A DNA stretch of 64,000 nt from an uncultured Blautia sp. (GTDB lineage: Bacteria > Bacillota > Clostridia > Lachnospirales > Lachnospiraceae), in the NCBI RefSeq assembly GCF_934424005.1, contig NZ_CAKRXI010000009.1:1-64000 (forward strand), in the 5' to 3' direction. The position numbers were made by a program, and so were the translations under genes. The notes below the pieces were generated by a model. The model was given only the letters and a program-made list of their open reading frames with translations, did no database searches and had not been told where the DNA came from. Positions 1 through 8,813 of this stretch are shown one piece after another; positions within the stretch are counted from its first letter, which is position 1; each line of letters opens with the position of its first letter.

Positions 1-39
1 ATGGAAATAAATACCCAGTGTTAACTGGGAGAAAGGAAA

Positions 40-69
40 AATCCAATTACCATCTAAGATAATTGGATT
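40..69 (+). promoter_or_regulatory. Leader hairpin upstream of AI-2E transporter
   Basis: A perfect 10-bp inverted repeat (AATCCAATTA at 40-49, TAATTGGATT at 60-69) encloses a 10-nt loop. It lies about 55 nt before the transporter start. A second small hairpin (CCCAGT/ACTGGG) lies just upstream near 14-29. There is no T-run, so neither looks like a simple terminator. The role is unknown. Confidence 0.35.
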
Positions 70-125
70 ATACGAGATATATGATATATAAGGAAAAGAA
101 GCTGATGCTTCAGGGGGCATGATTA

Positions 126-1427
126 TTGAAACAAAATGAAAACACAAAATATGTAAAACTTGGTATTACAGGAGCAGCAGTTCTGGCATTTGGATTTGCC
201 ATCATGTATATTCTGAATCAGAGCAAGAATATTGCAGCAGGTATTCAGTTGGTATTTAATATTCTGAAACCTTTTCTGTATGGCGCTTTGATCGCTTATC
301 TGCTGGCGCCGATCTGTAACCGGATGGATGAGCGTTTCCTGAAATGGTTTCCAAAGGCAACAGAAAAGCAGAAGAAAGGTTTGAAATTTCTATCTATCGC
401 AATTGCAGTTATTTGTGCAGTCACGATTGTAGTTCTGCTGATTCTGCTGATTCTTCCGCAGGTATGGGACAGCACAGTGAAGATCATTAAGATCCTTCCG
501 GCCAGACTTGCCTATTGTAACCGCATGATCGATCAACTGCTCAAGGATCAGCCGGAATTACAGACATATTTCAATCATTTTTCATCACAGGTGGAGAACA
601 GTCTGAATGATCTTCTGAAAGCAAATTCCAGTATGATGACAACGATTCAGGGAATTGTCAATAATATTACAGTACAGTTGATTGAAGTTTTAAGCGTATT
701 CAAAAATATGTTTCTTGGATTTTTGATTGCGGTATATCTTCTTGCAAGCCGTAAGCTTTTCGGTGCACAGGCAAAACTGCTTTTATATGGTATCTTTCCG
801 AATAAATGGGCAGGGATCATTGAAGAAGAGATTCACTATACAGACAAAATGTTCAATGGTTTTTTTGTTGGAAAGATCATTGATTCTGCGATCATCGGTC
901 TGATCTGTTTTGCGGGAACAACCCTGCTGGGCTTTGAATCCGCTGCCTTTATCAGTGTTGTGATAGGTGTGACGAATATCATTCCGTTTTTCGGACCATT
1001 TATCGGAGCAATTCCGTGTGCATTATTACTGCTTCTGGGAAGCAATCCGTGGGATGCTTTATACTTCCTGATCTTTATCGTAATCCTGCAGCAGGTGGAC
1101 GGAAATATCATCGGACCGAAGATTCTTGGTAATACAACCGGAGTTTCCAGTTTCTGGGTATTATTTTCCATTCTGTTATTTGGGGGTCTGTGGGGACTGG
1201 TTGGTATGGTGATCGCAGTACCATTGTTTGGGGTTATCTATGATATTATCCGTAAACTGACAGCAAGAGGACTGAAGAGAAACAGACATGAAGAGATGAT
1301 GCAGGAATATAATGAAAAGTTTCACGAAGAGCCTGAAGAAACAGAGACAACTCAAAAGGATACGTTCAGTAAAAAAATTAATGCAAAAATCAATGAATAC
1401 ATTGATAAGAATGTAAATAGCAAATAG
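126..1427 (+). CDS. AI-2E family transporter (PerM-like membrane protein)
   Basis: A 433-aa polytopic membrane protein of the AI-2E transporter/PerM family. Members export small molecules or act as ion antiporters, and the substrate cannot be told from sequence. Paired hydrophobic segments occupy roughly residues 15-110 and 190-390. They are separated by the charged extracytoplasmic stretch typical of the family, and the C-terminal tail is charged and cytoplasmic. The start is a TTG preceded at suitable spacing by a strong AGGGGG-type ribosome site; no in-frame ATG has comparable support. The gene converges on typA and the two share a bidirectional terminator. Confidence 0.85.
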   Translation: MKQNENTKYVKLGITGAAVLAFGFAIMYILNQSKNIAAGIQLVFNILKPFLYGALIAYLLAPICNRMDERFLKWFPKATEKQKKGLKFLSIAIAVICAVTIVVLLILLILPQVWDSTVKIIKILPARLAYCNRMIDQLLKDQPELQTYFNHFSSQVENSLNDLLKANSSMMTTIQGIVNNITVQLIEVLSVFKNMFLGFLIAVYLLASRKLFGAQAKLLLYGIFPNKWAGIIEEEIHYTDKMFNGFFVGKIIDSAIIGLICFAGTTLLGFESAAFISVVIGVTNIIPFFGPFIGAIPCALLLLLGSNPWDALYFLIFIVILQQVDGNIIGPKILGNTTGVSSFWVLFSILLFGGLWGLVGMVIAVPLFGVIYDIIRKLTARGLKRNRHEEMMQEYNEKFHEEPEETETTQKDTFSKKINAKINEYIDKNVNSK

Positions 1428-1449
1428 TATATCAGATGAGTATAAAAGT

Positions 1450-1484
1450 AAGACCCATGAGTTTAGACTCATGGGTCTTATTAT
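1450..1484. terminator. Bidirectional intrinsic terminator
   Basis: A perfect 13-bp stem (AAGACCCATGAGT at 1450-1462 with ACTCATGGGTCTT at 1467-1479) closes a 4-nt loop between convergent genes. The A/T-flanked stem can serve both the transporter and typA. Confidence 0.85.
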
Positions 1485-1517
1485 GCGCGAAATGTGCCGC
1501 TGATCTATTCAGTTTGA

Positions 1518-3350
1518 TCACTGTTTACGAAATGCTGCACGTTTTCTTTCTCTAGGATCCAGAATTCTCTTACGGATACGAAGGCTTTCCGGTGTTACTT
1601 CCAGAAGCTCGTCCTGATCGATGAATTCGATTGCCTGCTCCAGGCTGAGAACTCTTGGCGGTGTCAGCTTCAGAGCTTCATCCGCGGAAGAAGAACGTGT
1701 ATTAGTCAGATGTTTTGTCTTGCAGACATTCAGCTCGATATCTTCGGCTTTACCATTCTGTCCGATGACCATACCACTGTATACTTTTTCGCCAGGTCCA
1801 ACGAAGAGTGTTCCACGATCCTGCGCTGAGAACAGACCGTATGCAACTGCTTCACCAGATTCAAAGGCGATCAGAGATCCCTGTTTACGATACTGGAAAT
1901 CTCCCTTATATGGTGCATATCCATCGAAAGTAGTATTCAGGATACCGGTACCCTTGGTGGAAGTCAGGAATTCACCACGGAATCCGATCAGTCCACGGGA
2001 AGGAATGTGGAATTCCAGACGAACAGATCCGTCACTTGCTGTGCTCATTCCCTGAAGTTCACCTTTACGTTCGCTCAGTTTCTGGATAACAGTACCGGAG
2101 AATTCTTCCGGAACATCTACATAAGCGATTTCCATTGGCTCAAGTTTCTTGCCACGTTCGTCAGTGTGATACAGAACTTCCGGTTTACTTACTGCGAATT
2201 CATAGCCTTCACGGCGCATGTTTTCAATCAGTACGGACAGATGAAGTTCACCACGTCCGGAAACTTTGAAGCACTCTGTAGAGTCAGTATCTTCTACGCG
2301 AAGGCTGACATCGGTGTTCAGCTCACGGTACAGACGGTCACGAAGATGACGGGAAGTGATGTATTTACCTTCCTGTCCGGCGAGCGGGCTGTCATTTACC
2401 ATGAAGTTCATGGAAAGAGTTGGCTCGGAAATCTTCTGGAAAGGAATTGCTTCCGGGTTGTCTCCACCGCAGAGGGTATCACCGATATGGATATCTTCGA
2501 TACCGGAGATCGCTACGATAGATCCGATAGATGCTTCTTTAACTTCGACTTTGTTCAGACCATCAAACTCATAAAGCTTGCTGATCTTAACTTTTTTACG
2601 TTTGTCAAGGTCGTGGTGGTTAAGAAGAGTCAGTTCCTGGTTTACTGCAATTTTTCCATTTTCAACTTTGCCGACACCGATACGTCCGACATATTCGTTG
2701 TAATCGATGGTACTGATCAGTACCTGTGTGTCAGCATCCGGATCACCTTCCGGTGCCGGAATATATTTCAGAATAGTTTCAAACAGCGGAGCCATGTTTT
2801 CCGGGGTATCTGCAAGATCCAGAACAGCATGTCCTGCTTTGGCTGAAGCATACAGGAACGGGCAGTCGAGCTGTTCATCAGATGCTTCAAGATCCATGAG
2901 AAGTTCAAGAACTTCATCAATAACTTCTTCCGGACGAGCTTCCGGACGGTCAATCTTGTTGATGCAGACGATGACATGAAGGTTCAGCTCCAGAGCTTTA
3001 TGGAGAACGAATTTAGTCTGTGGCATAGCACCTTCAAAGGCATCTACCAGAAGAATAACGCCATCTACCATCTTAAGAACACGTTCTACTTCACCACCGA
3101 AGTCTGCATGTCCAGGGGTATCAATGATATTGATCTTTACTCCCTTGTAATGTACAGCAGTGTTTTTTGATAAAATAGTAATTCCACGCTCACGTTCAAT
3201 GTCGTTGGAGTCCATGACACGTTCCTGAACTTCCTGGTTTTCACGGAATACACCGCTCTGTTTAAGGAGCTGATCCACCAGGGTAGTTTTGCCGTGATCG
3301 ACATGGGCGATGATGGCAACGTTACGTACGTCTTCGCGTTTTGTCTTCAT
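1518..3350 (-). CDS. typA: Translational GTPase TypA/BipA
   Basis: A 610-aa ribosome-binding GTPase of the EF-G-like family, involved in ribosome assembly and stress adaptation. The G1 loop is AHVDHGKTT near residues 15-23, followed by RGITI (G2), DTPGHADF (G3) and NKID (G4). After the G domain come the beta-barrel, the two EF-G-like domains and the TypA-specific C-terminal domain. The length matches the family (about 605-615 aa). The start codon follows a purine-rich ribosome site on the minus strand. It is a single gene, convergent with the AI-2E transporter. Confidence 0.97.
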   Translation of the reverse strand: MKTKREDVRNVAIIAHVDHGKTTLVDQLLKQSGVFRENQEVQERVMDSNDIERERGITILSKNTAVHYKGVKINIIDTPGHADFGGEVERVLKMVDGVILLVDAFEGAMPQTKFVLHKALELNLHVIVCINKIDRPEARPEEVIDEVLELLMDLEASDEQLDCPFLYASAKAGHAVLDLADTPENMAPLFETILKYIPAPEGDPDADTQVLISTIDYNEYVGRIGVGKVENGKIAVNQELTLLNHHDLDKRKKVKISKLYEFDGLNKVEVKEASIGSIVAISGIEDIHIGDTLCGGDNPEAIPFQKISEPTLSMNFMVNDSPLAGQEGKYITSRHLRDRLYRELNTDVSLRVEDTDSTECFKVSGRGELHLSVLIENMRREGYEFAVSKPEVLYHTDERGKKLEPMEIAYVDVPEEFSGTVIQKLSERKGELQGMSTASDGSVRLEFHIPSRGLIGFRGEFLTSTKGTGILNTTFDGYAPYKGDFQYRKQGSLIAFESGEAVAYGLFSAQDRGTLFVGPGEKVYSGMVIGQNGKAEDIELNVCKTKHLTNTRSSSADEALKLTPPRVLSLEQAIEFIDQDELLEVTPESLRIRKRILDPRERKRAAFRKQ

Positions 3351-3547
3351 AAAAATCGAAATCCTTTCTTTTTTCTTCTATATTAATGTGTAAAAACTTT
3401 TTTTCGTGATACGATATTCCAGTTTACCACATTTTTCGCAGATTACAAGGAGTTACAGAAATTTTTTTAATTTTTTGGTTCTAAATCTTCAGGGGTATTC
3501 ATAGCTTAGTATAGACAAAATACCCAAAGAGGAAGGAGAACAATATT

Positions 3548-4174
3548 ATGGCAGACAAAATCATTGAAAACAATCAGGTATCGATCATGGGGAAAATTGA
3601 TACAGGCTTTACATTCAGTCATCAGGTATTTGGTGAAGGCTTTTATACCATGGAGCTTCTTGTGCGCAGGCTGAGTGATTCTGAGGACAGGATTCCAGTC
3701 ATGGTTTCAGAAAGGCTTCTGGATATAACACAGGATTATACGGGGCAGTATATTGAAATCCATGGACAATTCCGGTCTTATAACAGGCATGAAGAGAAAC
3801 ATAACCGTCTGGTTCTTTCTGTTTTTGCGAGGGAAGTAAATTTTGTTGAGGAGCAGGACGAATCACTTCCGGTCAACCAGATCTTCCTGGATGGATTTAT
3901 CTGTAAGCCGCCGGTCTACCGAAAAACGCCGCTTGGCAGGGAAATTGCAGATATGCTTCTGGCAGTGAACCGTCCTTACAGTAAATCCGATTACATACCA
4001 TGTATCTGTTGGGGAAGAAATGCCAGATATGCATCAGCGTTTACTGTTGGAGGTCATGTGCTTCTGTGGGGAAGGATTCAGAGCCGTGAATATATGAAGC
4101 GGATCGGTGAGAATCAGTCAGAGAGAAGAACAGCATATGAGGTGTCTGTAAGTAAGCTGGAATATATAGATTAG
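3548..4174 (+). CDS. SSB-like tandem OB-fold protein
   Basis: A 208-aa protein resembling clostridial proteins annotated as single-stranded DNA-binding. Two OB-fold-like halves can be seen: residues about 8-100 (VSIMGKIDTGFTFSHQ...) and about 108-205 (NQIFLDGFICKPPVYRKTP...), the latter with an SSB-like ADMLLAVNRPY segment. It lacks the acidic DDDIPF-type tail of housekeeping SSB, so it is probably an auxiliary OB protein rather than the replicative SSB. It stands alone, with AAGGAGG-type ribosome sites upstream. The family assignment is moderately sure; the function is inferred. Confidence 0.7.
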   Translation: MADKIIENNQVSIMGKIDTGFTFSHQVFGEGFYTMELLVRRLSDSEDRIPVMVSERLLDITQDYTGQYIEIHGQFRSYNRHEEKHNRLVLSVFAREVNFVEEQDESLPVNQIFLDGFICKPPVYRKTPLGREIADMLLAVNRPYSKSDYIPCICWGRNARYASAFTVGGHVLLWGRIQSREYMKRIGENQSERRTAYEVSVSKLEYID

Positions 4175-4279
4175 AAGAAGGGGACAAAGTAGTTCGGTAT
4201 TGCTTTTTTTGCGGAACTGCGGTAAGATAAAACCAATAATGCGATAAGCGAGTCTTAGATAACATTAAGAGGAAGTATT

Positions 4280-4792
4280 ATGGAAAAAGAATTAACAGAG
4301 GTATACTGCGGAAACGGCAAAGGTAAGACTGCTCTGGCTATCGGACAGAGTCTCCGTGTGGCTACCCAGGGCAAAAGCGTGATCGTGATCCAGTTTCTGA
4401 AAGGAAGAGACCAGCGTTCGCTGGATTTCCTGCAGGATGTGGACAACCTGGATTTTAAGATCTTTCGCTTCGAAAAGAGAGAATGCTGCTACGAAGACCT
4501 GACAGAAGAAGAAAAGGCAGAGGAGAAATCCAACATTCTGAACGGACTGAATTTTGCCCGTAAAGTTGTTGTTACTCAGGAATGCGATTTTTTGGTTCTT
4601 GATGAGATTCTTGGACTTCTTGACTGTGGGATCATAACAGTGGAGGGAATCGCAGATATACTGAAACACAAGGATGAATCTATGCATATTGTCATGACCG
4701 GATGGAATTTCCCAGAGGAATTAAGGCCGTATGTAGATGTGATCACAACGCTGAACACAGAGGAAGTTCATCCATTGGATGCCAACGAATAA
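4280..4792 (+). CDS. cobO: Cob(I)alamin/corrinoid adenosyltransferase (CobO/BtuR family)
   Basis: A 170-aa P-loop protein of the CobA/CobO/BtuR class, which moves the adenosyl group of ATP onto corrinoid cobalt to make coenzyme B12. The P-loop GNGKGKT is near residues 11-17. A Walker-B-like LVLDEILG occurs near residue 110 and the family's MTGW segment near 136. The gene ends 34 nt before dapA and probably shares its transcript. This pairing with lysine-pathway genes is positional and not obviously functional. Confidence 0.87.
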   Translation: MEKELTEVYCGNGKGKTALAIGQSLRVATQGKSVIVIQFLKGRDQRSLDFLQDVDNLDFKIFRFEKRECCYEDLTEEEKAEEKSNILNGLNFARKVVVTQECDFLVLDEILGLLDCGIITVEGIADILKHKDESMHIVMTGWNFPEELRPYVDVITTLNTEEVHPLDANE

Positions 4793-4826
4793 TATAAATT
4801 ACAGAAGAATAAAAGGAGGAGTTAAA

Positions 4827-5720
4827 ATGGCAATTTTTAAAGGTGCGGGCGTCGCAATCGTTACCCCTATGTATGAAGACGGAAAGGTGAATTACGACAA
4901 ACTGGAAGAACTGCTGGAATTCCAGATCGCCAACAGCACAGATGCCATTATTATCTGTGGAACGACCGGTGAGTCTTCTACAATGACACACGGAGAACAT
5001 CTTAAAACAATTAAATTTGCAATTGATAAAGTAAATAAACGTGTACCGGTTATCGCAGGAACAGGTTCTAACTGTACAGAGACAGCAATCATGATGTCAA
5101 AGGAAGCTGCATCCTACGGAGCAGATGCATTACTGGTTGTAACTCCTTATTATAATAAAGCAACACAGAAGGGCCTCATTGCTCATTATACTGCAATCGC
5201 AAATGCAGTTCCTGAGACTCCGATCATTATGTACAATGTACCGAGCCGTACAGGATGTAACATCCAGCCGGCAACTGTTGCCACACTGGTTAAAAATGTT
5301 AAGAACATCGTAGGTCTGAAAGCCGCAAGCGGAGATCTTTCTCAGATCGCAAAGACAGTATCTCTGGCAGGTGCTGATCTGGAACTGTATTCCGGAAATG
5401 ATGATCAGGTTCTGCCGATTCTTTCACTTGGCGGACTTGGCGTTATCTCTGTACTTTCTAATGTTGCACCGAAGGAAACACATGATATGGTCATGAAATT
5501 CATGGAAGGTGACACTGCAGGTGCTGCTAAGATCCAGATTGATGCAATTCCGCTTATCAATGCTCTGTTCTGCGAAGTGAACCCGATCCCGGTTAAAACT
5601 GCACTGAACCTGATGGGAATGAATGTAGGACCTCTTCGTATGCCTCTTTGTGAAATGGAAGAAAGCAATAAAGAAACTCTGAAGAAAGCAATGCAGGATT
5701 TCGGAATTAAGCTGGCATAA
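4827..5720 (+). CDS. dapA: 4-hydroxy-tetrahydrodipicolinate synthase
   Basis: A 297-aa TIM-barrel aldolase that condenses pyruvate with aspartate semialdehyde, the first committed step of lysine/diaminopimelate synthesis. Visible are the GTTGESSTM loop, the YNVPSRTG motif and the Schiff-base Lys in VGLKAASGD. An upstream in-frame ATG exists at 4779, but the start at 4827 follows a strong AAAGGAGGAG site at 4812-4820 and gives the family N-terminus (MAIFKGAG). It is followed after 30 nt by dapB. Confidence 0.96.
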   Translation: MAIFKGAGVAIVTPMYEDGKVNYDKLEELLEFQIANSTDAIIICGTTGESSTMTHGEHLKTIKFAIDKVNKRVPVIAGTGSNCTETAIMMSKEAASYGADALLVVTPYYNKATQKGLIAHYTAIANAVPETPIIMYNVPSRTGCNIQPATVATLVKNVKNIVGLKAASGDLSQIAKTVSLAGADLELYSGNDDQVLPILSLGGLGVISVLSNVAPKETHDMVMKFMEGDTAGAAKIQIDAIPLINALFCEVNPIPVKTALNLMGMNVGPLRMPLCEMEESNKETLKKAMQDFGIKLA

Positions 5721-5750
5721 AACAGGCATAGGATACGGAGGAATACTATT

Positions 5751-6509
5751 ATGGTAAGAATTATCATGCACGGATGCTGCGGACATATGGGACAGGTGAT
5801 TTCTGATCTTGTTGCAAAAGATGCCAATGCAGAGATCGTAGCAGGAATTGATGTAACAGATAAAGGAAATACTACTTATCCGGTATTTACCAATATTAAA
5901 GAATGTCAGACAGATGCAGATGTCCTGATCGACTTCTCTTCTGCAAAGGCAGCAGATGCATTACTGGATTACTGCACAGAGCGTAACCTTCCGGTCGTTC
6001 TCTGCACAACAGGTCTGTCTGAAGAGCAACTTGCAAAAGTTGAAGAGACAGCAAAAAAGATTCCGGTACTGAAATCCGCAAACATGTCACTGGGTATCAA
6101 CACTCTGATGAAACTGATCCAGGAAGCTGCAAAGGTTCTTGCAACAGCCGGATTTGATATGGAAATCGTTGAGAAACACCATCATCTGAAACTGGATGCT
6201 CCGAGCGGTACAGCACTGGCACTTGCTGACAGCCTGAATGAAGCGATGGATAATCAGTATCATTATGTATATGACAGAAGCCAGAAGCGTGAGATGCGTG
6301 ATGAAAAAGAAATCGGTATTTCCGCAGTACGTGGTGGTACGATCGTTGGTGAGCATGAAGTGATCTTTGCCGGTGAAGACGAAGTGATTGAATTTAAGCA
6401 TACCGCTTATTCAAAAGCTATCTTCGGTAAAGGCGCAATTGAAGCAGCTAAATTCCTGGCTGGTAAACCGGCTGGCAGATACGATATGGCTGATGTGATC
6501 GAAGGCTGA
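5751..6509 (+). CDS. dapB: 4-hydroxy-tetrahydrodipicolinate reductase
   Basis: A 252-aa NAD(P)H-dependent reductase acting directly after DapA. The N-terminal nucleotide-binding motif is MHGCCGHMGQ, residues about 6-15. The catalytic signature EKHHHLKLDAPSGTA lies near residues 140-155, and RGGTIVGEHEV follows in the substrate domain. The length is slightly short but normal for Firmicutes. It is last in the cobO-dapA-dapB unit, with a terminator directly downstream. Confidence 0.96.
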   Translation: MVRIIMHGCCGHMGQVISDLVAKDANAEIVAGIDVTDKGNTTYPVFTNIKECQTDADVLIDFSSAKAADALLDYCTERNLPVVLCTTGLSEEQLAKVEETAKKIPVLKSANMSLGINTLMKLIQEAAKVLATAGFDMEIVEKHHHLKLDAPSGTALALADSLNEAMDNQYHYVYDRSQKREMRDEKEIGISAVRGGTIVGEHEVIFAGEDEVIEFKHTAYSKAIFGKGAIEAAKFLAGKPAGRYDMADVIEG

Positions 6510-6542
6510 TCGTAGTTTTATATTAATATTGAAATTCTGGCA

Positions 6543-6576
6543 GGCATGTATCGAAAGATATGTGCCTGTTTTTTTA
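6543..6576 (+). terminator. Terminator after dapB
   Basis: An 11-bp stem with two G-T pairs (AGGCATGTATC, loop GAAA, GATATGTGCCT) is followed directly by a run of seven T. Confidence 0.85.
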
Positions 6577-6654
6577 CATTATTCTGCATAGGAATCTGTC
6601 AGATTGTACATATTATCATTACAAGTTTAAATCCATAGTAAAGGAGAAATTAGA

Positions 6655-7083
6655 ATGAAAAAAATACGCACAATTCTGACGGGAATCCTCCTGATCCTGA
6701 CGCTGAGCATCTTTACTGCCTGTGGAAATAACAATGCACCGGCAGATGAGGCAGGAACAGCTACAGAAGAAAACACGGCCGATACAGAGATGAATGAAAA
6801 TGCGGATGATGCGAATGATAAAAAAGACAATGAAAATACAAATAATTCAAATAATAAAGTAACAGATGACGAAGGTGTGGCAGATGATGCTGCAATCGAT
6901 AACGGTGATACCATGTCTGAGGGAACAGACAATGATAATGTGCCAAATAATACAGAAGATGGAACCGTAGCGCAGGATCTTGGCGATGGTGTCCGTGATA
7001 TTGGCGATGGAGTTGGCAATGCAGTAGAAGATGTCGGTGATGCGGTCGGAGATGTTATTGATGGCGATGCCGAGACACGATAA
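6655..7083 (+). CDS. Small acidic lipoprotein of unknown function
   Basis: A 142-aa predicted lipoprotein. The N-terminal signal peptide ends in a clear lipobox (FTAC, Cys at residue 23). The mature part is very rich in Asp, Glu, Asn and Thr and looks disordered. It ends in a repeated amphipathic Gly-Asp pattern (DLGDGVRDIGDGVGNAVEDVGDAV) broken every 3-4 residues by Gly or Ala. Similar acidic spacers with Gly-rich tails occur in many Lachnospiraceae surface lipoproteins. No catalytic motif is visible. Its own ribosome site (AAAGGAG) is present and it appears monocistronic. Confidence 0.75.
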   Translation: MKKIRTILTGILLILTLSIFTACGNNNAPADEAGTATEENTADTEMNENADDANDKKDNENTNNSNNKVTDDEGVADDAAIDNGDTMSEGTDNDNVPNNTEDGTVAQDLGDGVRDIGDGVGNAVEDVGDAVGDVIDGDAETR

Positions 7084-7257
7084 CGGTTACTGTTCACCCC
7101 GTTCACAGCAACCGATGATTTGATTTATTCGTTTAGCACAATAAAGTGCTTGCATCAGATGAAAAATCATATTATCATAGCATCAGATAAACCTGATGAT
7201 TTATAGTACAGGCTTCGGATTCAGGTGATCCGGGGCCTTTTTGAAAGGAAAATACAG
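7084..7257 (+). promoter_or_regulatory. Structured, terminator-ended leader of hisA
   Basis: This 174-nt region holds a hairpin at 7083-7112 (CGGTTACTGT/ACAGCAACCG), two direct copies of GCATCAGAT (7152-7160 and 7180-7188) and one CTGATG (7193-7198). Either copy can pair with CTGATG, but not both. A terminator follows (AGGCTTCGGAT at 7210-7220, ATCCGGGGCCT at 7228-7238, then T5). The terminator sits only about 16 nt before the hisA start, as expected for an attenuator. No T-box or known riboswitch motif was recognised. It could simply terminate the upstream lipoprotein gene. Confidence 0.45.
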
Positions 7258-8040
7258 ATGAAATTTCGACCATGCATTGACATACATAATGGAAAAGTAA
7301 AACAGATCGTAGGTGGAAGCCTCAAAGATGCCGGAGATCAGGCAAGAGAGAATTTTGTGTCTGGTCAGGATGCAGCCTTTTATGCTGAGCTGTATAAAAA
7401 CGCCGGATTAAAGGGCGGACATGTTATCCTTTTGAACGGAAAAGATTCAGAGTATTACGAGGCGACCAGAAATCAGGCACTTAAGGCACTGGCAGCTTAT
7501 CCGGGAGGCTTACAGATTGGCGGTGGTGTCTGCCCGGATAATGCGGAAAATTATCTGAAAGCAGGGGCAAGTCATGTAATTGTTACTTCCTACGTCTTTA
7601 AAGACGGACAGCTTTCCTGGGAAAATCTCAAAAAAATGGAAGAAATTGCAGGAAAAGAGCATCTGGTCCTGGACTTAAGCTGCCGTAAAAAAGATGATCA
7701 GTATTTTATTGTGACAGATCGTTGGCAGAAATTTACAAATGTACCGGTGACACTCGAAGTAATGGAAGAACTGGGAAACCATTGTGATGAATTCCTTGTG
7801 CATGCGGTAGATGTCGAGGGAAAGGCAAATGGAATTGAAACAGAACTGGCAGACCTGCTTTCTGACTATACACAGCGACCGGTGACTTATGCGGGAGGTG
7901 TCGGAAGTATGGAAGATCTGAAACTTCTGAAAAAGCATGGGAAAGATCGTTTGGACGTTACCGTTGGCAGCGCATTGGATCTTTTTGGAGGAACGATTCC
8001 GTTTGAGACACTAAAAGATCTGGATGATCTGCATATATGA
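7258..8040 (+). CDS. hisA: Phosphoribosylformimino-AICAR-ribotide isomerase, eukaryotic (His6) type
   Basis: A 260-aa TIM-barrel isomerase of histidine synthesis (ProFAR to PRFAR). The sequence follows the fungal/plant HIS6 form rather than the usual bacterial HisA. The N-terminus is FRPCIDIHNGKVKQIVGG, with GGHVILLNG, LQIGGGV, VLDLSCRKKDDQYFIVTDRW, AVDVEGKANGIE, YAGGV and a C-terminal VGSALDLFGG. The start at 7258 gives the family N-terminus after a GAAAGGAAAA site; an in-frame ATG 33 nt upstream falls inside the leader terminator. No other his gene is nearby. Confidence 0.9.
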   Translation: MKFRPCIDIHNGKVKQIVGGSLKDAGDQARENFVSGQDAAFYAELYKNAGLKGGHVILLNGKDSEYYEATRNQALKALAAYPGGLQIGGGVCPDNAENYLKAGASHVIVTSYVFKDGQLSWENLKKMEEIAGKEHLVLDLSCRKKDDQYFIVTDRWQKFTNVPVTLEVMEELGNHCDEFLVHAVDVEGKANGIETELADLLSDYTQRPVTYAGGVGSMEDLKLLKKHGKDRLDVTVGSALDLFGGTIPFETLKDLDDLHI

Positions 8041-8053
8041 CAGACGGAAATTC

Positions 8054-8082
8054 TTGACGAAAAAGTTTCATGATTATATGAT
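8054..8082 (+). promoter_or_regulatory. Sigma-A promoter for nitroreductase gene
   Basis: TTGACG (8054-8059), a 17-nt spacer and TATGAT (8077-8082) precede the nitroreductase gene. A small GGTG/CACC hairpin follows in the untranslated leader. Confidence 0.7.
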
Positions 8083-8145
8083 GTAAACAGGAATATGGGT
8101 GGCGAGAACACCTACTAAATAAATGATCACAGGGAGGTATTTATC

Positions 8146-8670
8146 ATGAACGAAGTACTTGAAAAAATCAAAAGCAGAAGAAGTATCCGTAAATACAGGA
8201 GTGATATGATCCCGCAGGATAAGCTGGAGAAGATCATCGAAGCAGGAACTTATGCAGCAACAGGAATGGGAAAACAGTCTCCGATCATCATTGCTGTAAC
8301 GAACAAAGAACTTCGTGATAAGCTTTCTGCAATGAATGCAAAGATTATGGGCGTTGATAATATGGATCCGTTTTATGGAGCACCGGTTGTTCTGATCGTG
8401 CTGGCGGATAAGAGCAGACCAACATGTGTCTATGACGGAAGCCTTGTTATGGGAAATCTGATGCTGGAAGCAGAAGAGCAGGGAATCGGAAGCTGCTGGA
8501 TCCACAGAGCAAAAGAAGAGTTTGAAAGTGAAGAAGGAAAAGAAATCCTGAAATCCCTTGGGATCGAGGGTGATTATGAAGGAATCGGACACTGTATCCT
8601 GGGTTATGCGGACGGTCCGGTACCGAAGGCTGCACCAAGAAAAGATTCCTATGTATATTATATAGATTAA
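8146..8670 (+). CDS. Nitroreductase family protein
   Basis: A 174-aa FMN-dependent oxidoreductase of the nitroreductase superfamily. The RSIRKY motif near residues 11-16 contacts FMN phosphate. The segment YAATGMGKQSPIIIAVTN and the C-terminal ILGYADGPVPKAAPRK are typical. The central region is short, with no iron-sulfur insert, so this is the minimal single-domain form. The physiological substrate is unknown. A strong AGGGAGG ribosome site sits before the ATG. The gene is monocistronic between its own promoter and terminator. Confidence 0.9.
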   Translation: MNEVLEKIKSRRSIRKYRSDMIPQDKLEKIIEAGTYAATGMGKQSPIIIAVTNKELRDKLSAMNAKIMGVDNMDPFYGAPVVLIVLADKSRPTCVYDGSLVMGNLMLEAEEQGIGSCWIHRAKEEFESEEGKEILKSLGIEGDYEGIGHCILGYADGPVPKAAPRKDSYVYYID

Positions 8671-8697
8671 ATATAGCATAAGTGTTGTTTAAACATC

Positions 8698-8734
8698 GGG
8701 TTGGTGGTGAAATTTACCACTGACCCTTTTTTGT
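8698..8734 (+). terminator. Terminator after nitroreductase
   Basis: A 10-bp stem (GGGTTGGTGG/CCACTGACCC, with G-T pairs) is followed by T6. Confidence 0.85.
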
Positions 8735-8737
8735 CCA

Positions 8738-8767
8738 TTGAAAATGTAAAGTCGAACTGAATATAAT
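8738..8767 (+). promoter_or_regulatory. Promoter for radical SAM gene
   Basis: TTGAAA (8738-8743), an 18-nt spacer and TATAAT (8762-8767). Confidence 0.6.
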
Positions 8768-8813
8768 GTAGGAAGATAAAAAATAATTATTGCCAGAGAT
8801 GGAGGAAATACCA

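Noticed and set aside
7084..7257. T-box leader before hisA
   Set aside because: The T-box consensus (AGGGTGGNACCGCG-type block) and specifier loop are absent.
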